The notes under the pieces were generated by a model. That model made no database searches, was not told the origin of the DNA, and saw nothing but the letters and a program-made list of their open reading frames with translations. DNA of 64,000 nt, from the NCBI GenBank assembly GCA_020851735.1, contig JADZCD010000065.1, forward strand, positions 1-64,000. The letters run 5' to 3'. Each line of letters opens with the position of its first letter. The first letter of the stretch is position 1. Both the position numbers and the translations under genes were made by a program. Shown here piece by piece: positions 54,048 through 61,900 of this stretch. This DNA is from Phycisphaeraceae bacterium. Lineage in GTDB: Bacteria; Planctomycetota; Phycisphaerae; Phycisphaerales; Phycisphaeraceae.

Positions 54048-56249
54048 TTACACCCGGAAACGCTTCTGGAACAACTGGCGGAAGGCGTGCCAGACTTGAA
54101 CGGCCAGGGGTTTGGGCGGCATGTGGAAGCGCACGACCACGCGCTGGCCGGAGAGCAGATGCAGGCCCTCGGCCAGCGGATCGGGGCGGATGACCACTTC
54201 AAAAAACGGCTCGGCGGCGGTCAGGCCCTTGGGGTCTTTCATGTCCACTTCCGTGGCGCCCCCGGCTAAGTAGCCTAAGGCGGCTGAGGGCAGTTGCTTT
54301 TGCCCGGCCGGAAGCAGCTTCTCCACGCGGCCGGTGAAGGAGATGTCCGGCCGGGCGCGCAGGCGCACGTCCACCTGGCTGCCGAGCCCGGCCTCCTGGG
54401 CGATGCGGGGGCCTAAGTTCTGATCAGCCACGACGCGGATCAACAGGTCGTCGGTGCTGGCCACCAGGCCGACCATGTCGCCTTCCTTGGCGAAGGACCC
54501 GCGCAGGGCGTCGATTTCCGGGGAAATCCACTCGCCGGCCACGGGCGCTTTGATCCGCAGCGATTCGATCTTGTCCTGCACAAAGGCGATCTGCTTGCGG
54601 AGGAATTCCAGGCGTTCGTCGAGGACCTGCACGGCGGCCATGTCCTTGGTGGACTGTTTGCGGCGTTCGACTTCGGTCTGGTGATATTCGGCCTGGAGGG
54701 ATTTGTGCTGGGCGACCAGTTCCTCGTCCGCGGCGGAGACGAGCGGGCCGTCGTCGGCTTCGACCAGCGAATTGCTGGGCAGATAGCCGGTGATAAAGCC
54801 ATTGGCTTCCATGTGGATGACGGCCAGGGAGCGCGGCTCAACGACGCCCTGGGCGCGGGCGCGATCGGGCACGGGAATGACGCCCAGGCTCAGGACCAGG
54901 AACGCCAGCCCGCCGAGCGTGGCCCACGCGGCCCGGGAGCGGACGCGGGACAGTTCGCCGTGGGTCAGTAAATAGCGGGAGAACTTGCTGAGGGGCACGA
55001 ACACCCAGCCGATGACGGCGCCAAAGGCCAGGAGCATGCCGAAGATGAAGAACTGCTTGGCGACGAAGAGGAAGATGGCGATGGAGATAAAGACGCGGTA
55101 AATCGTGGAGGTCACGGCATAGACGGCCAGCCAGGCGCGTTCGCCGCGGCTGCGGGCGGGATTCATCGGGCGGCGCACGCCAAAGACATAGCGACGGACG
55201 AGGTAATAGAGGTAGTCGCGGCTGCGCTGGGAGAGGTTGGGGATCTCCAGGAGGTCGGCCAAGATGTAGTAGCCGTCGTAGCGGAGCAGCGGGTTGCCGT
55301 TAAAGAGAAGCGTGGACACGGAGGCGATGAACATGACGTTGTAGCTGATGGCGTGGACGGCGTGGACGAAGGCGGAACCGCCCTGGGAGGTTTGCGACCA
55401 GATGATAGCGGCGATGGCGGCCACGGCCAGTTCGACGTACATGCCGGCAGCGCCGACGACGGCCTTCTGCCACTTGCTGCGGAAGGCGGAGGCGGAGGAG
55501 GCGTCGACGTAGGGCACGGGCATGAAGACTAGGAACATCAGGCCGATGGTGTGCACCTCGCCGCCGGTGCCGGTGTCCACGCCGTATTTTTTGCAGGAAA
55601 AGCCGTGGCCCAGTTCATGCAGGGCCTTGACGACCGCGAAGCTCAGGTACAAGAGCAGGAGGTTGTTGGGGTCCAGGATGTTCGAGGCGCCGCTGGACAG
55701 TTCGTCGGTCCGCCCCACCAGGGACACCAAGCCCGCGAGCACCAGCAGGGCCCAGACGGCCAGGCCGGGCCAGGTGAAGGCCCAGCGGGCGATGGGCAGC
55801 CAGCGATCCAGCAGGTGGTCGGGGTCGACCAGGGGAATGCGCACGAACAGCAGGTTCATCATGAACCCGCCGATCTCGCGGCGGACGCGCTTGCGATAGC
55901 GCTCGAACATGCCCTGGGAATCGGGGGGCATGTCGCCTAGGAGCAGGTTGCTGGCGTAGAGCTGGCCGAGGAGCTGAATGGTTTCGCCCTGGGTCGGGGC
56001 GCGGTCGCCTAAGTGATCGTTGCAGGCCCGCCAGACTTCGGCGACGGTGCGCTTGCCGTCCAGGAGGGCGACAAAGTGATAGGCGGCGTCATCCACGCGG
56101 AAGAACTGGTTGTCCGACGGATCGCGCAGGACGTGATACATCTGCCCGCGAAAGGCCTGGCGATAGGTCTGCACCGAGGGGCGCAGGCGCGGGTGCAGAT
56201 CGCAGACGCGGTACCACAGTTCACTGAATGTCGGGCGATCCGTGGGCAT
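54048..56249 (-). CDS. PqqD-like / M50 peptidase / HlyD fusion protein
   Basis: 733 residues. Residues about 35-105 (HVLRDPSDNQFFRVDDAAYHFVALLDGKRTVAEVWRAC) resemble PqqD, the peptide-recognition fold. The site-2-protease core has His211-Glu-Leu-Gly-His215 (ALHELGHGFSCKKYGV) and a later NPLLRYDGYYILADLLEIPN with the conserved Asp, within about eight to ten membrane helices. After the last helix (about 425-445) comes a HlyD-type adaptor: barrel half VVEPRSLAVIHMEANGFITGYLPSNSLVEADDG, a coiled-coil hairpin (about 480-530) and the closing beta barrel. The family is known as putative peptide zinc metalloproteases of peptide export systems. Probable operon with the genes on both sides. Confidence 0.82.
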   Translation of the reverse strand: MPTDRPTFSELWYRVCDLHPRLRPSVQTYRQAFRGQMYHVLRDPSDNQFFRVDDAAYHFVALLDGKRTVAEVWRACNDHLGDRAPTQGETIQLLGQLYASNLLLGDMPPDSQGMFERYRKRVRREIGGFMMNLLFVRIPLVDPDHLLDRWLPIARWAFTWPGLAVWALLVLAGLVSLVGRTDELSSGASNILDPNNLLLLYLSFAVVKALHELGHGFSCKKYGVDTGTGGEVHTIGLMFLVFMPVPYVDASSASAFRSKWQKAVVGAAGMYVELAVAAIAAIIWSQTSQGGSAFVHAVHAISYNVMFIASVSTLLFNGNPLLRYDGYYILADLLEIPNLSQRSRDYLYYLVRRYVFGVRRPMNPARSRGERAWLAVYAVTSTIYRVFISIAIFLFVAKQFFIFGMLLAFGAVIGWVFVPLSKFSRYLLTHGELSRVRSRAAWATLGGLAFLVLSLGVIPVPDRARAQGVVEPRSLAVIHMEANGFITGYLPSNSLVEADDGPLVSAADEELVAQHKSLQAEYHQTEVERRKQSTKDMAAVQVLDERLEFLRKQIAFVQDKIESLRIKAPVAGEWISPEIDALRGSFAKEGDMVGLVASTDDLLIRVVADQNLGPRIAQEAGLGSQVDVRLRARPDISFTGRVEKLLPAGQKQLPSAALGYLAGGATEVDMKDPKGLTAAEPFFEVVIRPDPLAEGLHLLSGQRVVVRFHMPPKPLAVQVWHAFRQLFQKRFRV

Positions 56250-56488
<239 letters not shown>

Positions 56489-58360
56489 TTAGATCCACAG
56501 CCACATGCGCAGCCAGTTGACTAGGTCTCTGGTCCACAGGTAGGCGTAGCTGCGACGGCCGACGTCGATCTTGCCCACGCCTTGCATGCCGGGGCGGAGC
56601 CAGAGGGGGGCTTCTTCCAGGCGGACGCGCACGCGGAAGACATTGCGGCCTTCGACGACCTCGGCGACGGGGTTGATCCGTTCGACCTGGAAGGGGATGT
56701 ACCAGCCCGGATAGGAAGCGGCGGCCAATTGCCCGCGCTGGTCGACCTTCACGCCTTCGATGCGATCTTCTTCCACCAGCAGGTCAGCCCGCATGGCGTC
56801 CTGGGGGGCGATTTCAAACAGGTTCTGCCCGCGGGTCACGGGGGCGCCGATCTGGCGGCGCAGGTCGCCCTGCATGACCAGGCCGGTCATGGGCGAACGG
56901 AGCGTGGCTTGCTGAATGCGGTAGGTTAAGAGGTCGATGGTGGGCTGGAGGGCTTCGGCTTTGCTTAAGGCGGTTTCGCGATCGTCTTGTTTGCCGTCGC
57001 GCATGGCGATGTCGGCTTCGTGGCGGGCCTGGGTCTGATCGAGCTGGGCTTTATGGAGCTGGAGGCGCAGTTCGGTGTCGTCCAGGGTGGCCAGCACGGT
57101 CTGGTTGGCCACGACTTGGGCGCCGGGTTCGACCTCGACGGTGCGCAAGGTGCCGTCGTAGGGGGCGGGGATGATCTGACGTTCGATGGGCTGGATGACA
57201 AAATCCGCCCGGGCCCGATCGGTGCCGCGCAGGATCATGGCCAGGAGCAGGGCGACGGAGAGAGTGACAGCGATGGCCTTGGCCCAGGTGTGGCGCGGGC
57301 CGACGAGTTCGGCCAGTTGGCGGCGCCAGGTCAGGGCGAAGCGCGAGCCGAACCAGCGGTCGTTTTCGAATAGTTCGCCTAGGCGGGCGGCGCAGAGGTC
57401 GACCGCAAGGCGGAGCAATTCGACTTGGTCAGGGGTAAAGGGCTGATCGGCCGGCCGCTCGAGCGTGACCACGGCCATGGCCCCGCCCTGGCGGCGCAGA
57501 GGCAGGCTCAAGATGGCCGAGGGACCGTGCCGCGCGGCCAACTCACCGACCGACCGGCTGACGTAGGTGGCCTCGGCGGGAGCGGGGAAGAGCACTTCCT
57601 GATCCTGATCGAGGCACTCTTCCATGGCGGATTCAAGGTCCTGCACCAGGCGCATCTTGCGGGTGAATTTTTCGGTGTGGGACATGGCCTGGAGGTGGAT
57701 GTAGCGGCCGCGCAGGAAGCCTAGGCTGGTGCGGTGGGACTGGAACTTGGCGGCCAGGTCGTTGCAGAAGGCCATGGCGGCGGCGCGGAAGCGGAACTGC
57801 TCATTGATGGCGGCTAAGACTTCCATGGCCTGCTGCATGCGGCGGAGGTCCAGGCTGCGGCGCTGCAGGCTGACGCGCATTTCATAGAGGCCCAAAAGGC
57901 CGACGGTCAGCTCCAGGCGTTCCTGGGCGCGGGCGAGGATCTGGGGGTCGGAAGCTTCCAGCACATAGGCGGCTGACCCGCGGACGCCGCCGGCGCCGTG
58001 CAGGGGCAACATCAACAGGTGCTGGGCGGCCGGCTGGCCGTAGAGATCGCTGGCCATGCGCAAGGGCAGGATGGCGGACTTGGCCGCGGCCACCACGGCG
58101 GGCGTGGTCTCCACCGCCTGGGCGAGCCAGACGGGAGCGGTCTGACCGGCGGGCACGGGCGGGAAAACCGCCAGCAGTTCGCCGGGGCCCTGGCGACCGG
58201 CCCGCAGCAGCGCGCCGCCCGCGGCCGGGGCGATCCGGCACTGGGTGACCAGCAAATGCTGGACGAACTGTTCGGGCGGGCCGTCGAAACGAGACAACTG
58301 CTCGACCAAGTCGAGCAAGGTCAAGGTGCGGGCGGCGGTTCTGGTTTGTTCGTGGCCCAT
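56489..58360 (-). CDS. GAF-domain HlyD-like membrane-fusion protein
   Basis: 623 residues. The first 340 are cytoplasmic and contain a GAF-like sensory region (LQAMSHTEKFTRKMRLVQDLESAMEECLDQDQEVLFP... GPSAILSLPLRRQGGAMAVVTLERPADQPFTPDQVELLRLAV). One membrane helix (about 345-365) leads to a HlyD/biotinyl-lipoyl adaptor: IIPAPYDGTLRTVEVEPGAQVVANQTVLATLDDTEL, a coiled-coil hairpin (about 430-480) and a beta barrel (NLFEIAPQDAMRADLLVEED). Coupling of a sensor to an export adaptor suggests that export responds to a cytoplasmic ligand; the ligand is unknown. No strong ribosome binding site. The stop codon is followed at once by CCCCGGAAG repeats. Confidence 0.78.
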   Translation of the reverse strand: MGHEQTRTAARTLTLLDLVEQLSRFDGPPEQFVQHLLVTQCRIAPAAGGALLRAGRQGPGELLAVFPPVPAGQTAPVWLAQAVETTPAVVAAAKSAILPLRMASDLYGQPAAQHLLMLPLHGAGGVRGSAAYVLEASDPQILARAQERLELTVGLLGLYEMRVSLQRRSLDLRRMQQAMEVLAAINEQFRFRAAAMAFCNDLAAKFQSHRTSLGFLRGRYIHLQAMSHTEKFTRKMRLVQDLESAMEECLDQDQEVLFPAPAEATYVSRSVGELAARHGPSAILSLPLRRQGGAMAVVTLERPADQPFTPDQVELLRLAVDLCAARLGELFENDRWFGSRFALTWRRQLAELVGPRHTWAKAIAVTLSVALLLAMILRGTDRARADFVIQPIERQIIPAPYDGTLRTVEVEPGAQVVANQTVLATLDDTELRLQLHKAQLDQTQARHEADIAMRDGKQDDRETALSKAEALQPTIDLLTYRIQQATLRSPMTGLVMQGDLRRQIGAPVTRGQNLFEIAPQDAMRADLLVEEDRIEGVKVDQRGQLAAASYPGWYIPFQVERINPVAEVVEGRNVFRVRVRLEEAPLWLRPGMQGVGKIDVGRRSYAYLWTRDLVNWLRMWLWI

Positions 58361-58387
58361 AGAGCTCGGATCGGCAACCGCTGGACG

Positions 58388-58798
58388 TTAGCTCTTGACC
58401 CGTTCCGCGGCGTTGAGCTTCAGTTCGCCAAAACGCTCTTCGTGGCGGCGGATCACCTGGCCGAGCAAGAGGGCCAGACGCTTGGCGGTGTAGTAGTTCA
58501 TGACCACGCGGTTGTTGAGCTTAAAGAGGATGTCGCCCATCGGTTCCTCGGGGGCGCCACCGGGGCCAGCTCCGGGGGCGGGGGCAGGGGCGCCAGCGGG
58601 GCGATTGGAGGGCACGACCATGTTCATGCCGAAATCGACCATGACTTCCTCGGCCGTGGTGTGGGTGCGGAAGGCATTGGCGTAGATGGTGGTCATGTCG
58701 TGGTCGTCCAGGCGGAGGCGGACCTGCTGGGCGCCGGTCTGCTCGCGGGCCTGGGAGTCGATCTGGTCCTGGCTACGGAGATCGTGCTTTTCAGCCAT
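58388..58798 (-). CDS. DUF3467 family protein
   Basis: A 136-residue cytoplasmic protein with the DUF3467 core: LDDHDMTTIYANAFRTHTTAEEVMVDFGMNMVVP, an Ala/Pro/Gly linker (PAGAPAPAPGAGPGGAPEE), then FKLNNRVVMNYYTAKRLALLLGQVIRRHEERFG. The family is widespread and of unknown function; its members often sit near membrane or secretion genes. A good AAGGA ribosome binding site precedes ATG 58798, and the HlyD gene follows after 27 bp. It probably heads the transcript. Confidence 0.8.
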   Translation of the reverse strand: MAEKHDLRSQDQIDSQAREQTGAQQVRLRLDDHDMTTIYANAFRTHTTAEEVMVDFGMNMVVPSNRPAGAPAPAPGAGPGGAPEEPMGDILFKLNNRVVMNYYTAKRLALLLGQVIRRHEERFGELKLNAAERVKS

Positions 58799-58854
58799 GG
58801 GAACGGTTCCTTCCCTTAAGGGGATAAAGGCAGTGGCGGCTCGGGCTTATAAGT

Positions 58855-58877
58855 GAGTATACGTACGCAGAGTATAC
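58855..58877. promoter_or_regulatory. direct repeat GAGTATAC upstream of the DUF3467 gene
   Basis: GAGTATAC occurs at 58855-58862 and 58870-58877, a period of 15 bp, each ending in the palindrome GTATAC. On the minus strand this gives two TATACT boxes that could be a -10 element and an operator, about 57-79 bp before ATG 58798. Confidence 0.4.
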
Positions 58878-58909
58878 CCCGGCGCCCGGGCCTGCTCCAA
58901 TCATAAGTA

Positions 58910-58941
58910 AAGCCCAGGCCGGCTGGAACCGACCTGGGCTT
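58910..58941 (-). terminator. hairpin after the giant protein gene
   Basis: Perfect 9-bp stem AAGCCCAGG / CCTGGGCTT, with TTCC in the middle of the loop on the minus strand. The T-run is weak, so termination may be partial and the DUF3467-SecA cluster could be reached by read-through. Confidence 0.45.
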
Positions 58942-58960
58942 GGGATTCAATCCAAAGCGC

Positions 58961-61900
58961 TTACGCCAGCCACCGCAGGAGCAGTTCGGCGGTGTCGATG
59001 TTGCCGATTTCAAATTCCGTCGGCGTAAGAATCGCGGTGCCCAGCTGGTTGAGCTCATTGAGAGTCGCTGCGTCATCGGCGTAGGCCATCAGGCCGGGGC
59101 CGGCGTTGTAGGAGTTGGTGGTCAACACCGGGTCGCCGTTGATCAGTGCGGCGGCGGCGGTCTTGAGGATGCCCAGATCGGTGGCAGCGGTGGAGCCGTT
59201 GAGGGCGGTGACCCTGAAGGTCGAGCCGCCGGTGGAGGCGTCGGTCAGTGTGAGGCGGGCGTTGGTGGCGTCGATGGCGGCGGTGACCTGGATGTTGGCG
59301 GTGTTGTTGATCAGGTCCACCACGTCCTGGACGGTGAGGGCGGTGTCGATGTTGATGTTGAAGGTCGAGCCGTTGCGCTGGGTGATGCGGAAGTCGGCCA
59401 GGCCGGCGGCGTTGTCCACGCCGGCGCCGTCGTGCATGGCCGCAAGCAGGCCGTTGGCCGGATCGTCGCGGACCAGGCGGAAGTTGATGCCGTCCGTGGG
59501 CTGGTGGTTGAGGCCCAGGACGTGTCCCAGTTCGTGGGCGGCCACATTGGCCAGGGCGCGGCTGTATTGACTGAGTTCGGTGACCAGATCGGTATCGACC
59601 GCGTAGACCGTGAAGTTCTGCAGGAGGACGACGGCTTCGTCGGCCTTTTCCATGTTGGCCACGTCGATGTCGGCGGCGATGCCCAGGGTGCCAGGATCCT
59701 GCCAGCCGGTGTCGGTCTGGCCGATGAAGACGGTGGTGAAGTCCACGGCCGAGAGCGAGCCGAACCCGGCCACGGTGGTCGGATCGACGGTGGTGAAGAT
59801 CAAGCCATCGGGCAGATCGTCCAGCTGGGTGATGGAGGCCAGGTCGGCAGCGTCAAAGCGCTGGACGTTGAGCTGGCCGAGCGGGTTGGTGGCCGGGGTG
59901 TCCTGGTAGATGGCCAGAATGTTGTCAACGATGCCGGTGATCGAGGTAATACCGACCATGCCGCCGTCGATCAGCACGTCCTCATAGCCGTCAACGTCGC
60001 CGTTAAGCAGGGAGGCGTCGAAGGCCTGGACATCGGTGTCGCGGCTGTATTGGGTGGTGCGGCCGCCGTCGAAGTTCAGATAGACCAATTGCTTGGGCTT
60101 GTTGGCGCCTAAGAGGTTGTTGTTCTGGCCGACGGTGTTGCTGACGTAGCCGACCTGCACGTCCGGATCCAGGCCGGTGTCGCCGTTGAGGCTGCCATCC
60201 AACTGGTCGTCGGTGGCGGCCAAGGACAAGGACAACTGGTAAGTGCCGATGGAGTTCACAAAGTAGGGCACCAGGGCCAGGTAGTAATTGCCGGCATAAG
60301 GCAGTTCCAGGGCCTGGGTGGTGGTGCCGCCAAAATGGAACTCGTAGCGGGCCATAGCCTCAAAGCTGTCGTCATCGATCAAAGTGGTGCCCTGGTCGTC
60401 CTGATAGAACAGGGCCATCTGCATGAACATATCGGCGGTGAACGAGAAGCTTAGGAACTGGTAAGCCGAGGCGGTGATGCGGTAGATGTCAATGTCGTCT
60501 TCGTTGCTGAAGGTTTCCGCCAGCGTCACCGGCTGATTAACGACCAAAGGCAGGGCGGCATGAGACGCGGCGGTCAGGAAGGAGCCGGCGCCTTCGAGCA
60601 GCACCGCCGCGGTGGAGTCGCCGCCTTCGCTGCCGTCGCCGTCGCCGTCAAGCACGGTGCCCAAGGGATCCTCACCCAGCACGGAGACGCCGTCCTGGTT
60701 GAAGTCCCGCAGGACCGAACGCAGCCCGGAGCGATCGACCAGGGTGGGACTGGCCGCGTTGCCCGCCAAGGTGACGTCGAGGGAAGCCACGGCGTTGTCT
60801 GGATCGAACCCGCCGATGCGAATGATCTTCAGGACGCCCTGGGTCTGGCCGTAGGCGTCGGTCTGGGTGACATATTCGAGGGTCACGTCGTCCAGCACGT
60901 TGCCCAGGTCGTCCCGCACGGTGATCGAACCCTGGACGTCGGCCGGGCCGTTGAGCAGGCCGTCGTTGTTGGTGTCCACCGACAGGGTGAAGAACGCGGT
61001 GTTCACCTCCTCGCTGAAGACGACCCAGAACTGCTCGTCGGATGCGAAGTAGGAATCCACCACGGTCGGCGCACCGATCGGATCGGCGTAGGTGCGTTGA
61101 TAGAGGGTGCCGACAAACTTGCCGGTGACGGTGCCGATGGCATTGGCCGCCGCCAAGGCGGAGCCGGAGTTATCGCCGCGGACCGTGACCCGTTCGATCT
61201 TGCTGGGCAGGATGCCGCCGGCCTCAGCGGAATCGTATGCGGTGACGTCGGCGGGAGTCTGATCGCCGGTGTAGACCAGCGGCGACGAGGGAATGCCCGG
61301 GCCATAGGAGGCGTCGGGCAGGACGCCGGCGACCAGGGCGCTGTTGGTTAAGTCGCCCATGAAGGTGGCGTTGCGGATCGAGCCGCCGTAGATCACGTCG
61401 TCGGCGGTGTTGTACAGGCCGTCGGCGCCGATGGCCACGCCGGCGGAGATCAGCGAATCGATCACCGAGCCGGAGGCGGTGAAGGTGCCCAGGTCCATGC
61501 CGGCCATCAGGATGGCGTCCTGCATGGCGGCCACGCGGGCGGTGGTCAGATTGCCGCCAAAGGCGAGGGTGCCGCGGTGGGTGCCGCCGACGGTGAGCGT
61601 TGTGCCGTTGCCGCCGACCTGCAGGAGACTGCCCACGGCGGTGCCGCCGGTGAGGGTCGTCGTGCCGGTCGAGCCGGCGACCAGAACCTCGGCGGTGGCG
61701 TCCAGGAGGCCGGTGACGGTCAGCCCGGAGGTCAGGGAGCCGACTTCGAGCAAGCCGGCGAAATTACCGGTGAAGTAGACCGAGGTGGCCACGCCGCTGA
61801 TGCGGATGGCGGCGGTGGCGGTGCCGTTGCCCGTAAAGCGCAGGGCCCCGGAGCTGCCAGCCTCGATGATACCGCCCATGGTCCCGCCGCGTTGATCCAG

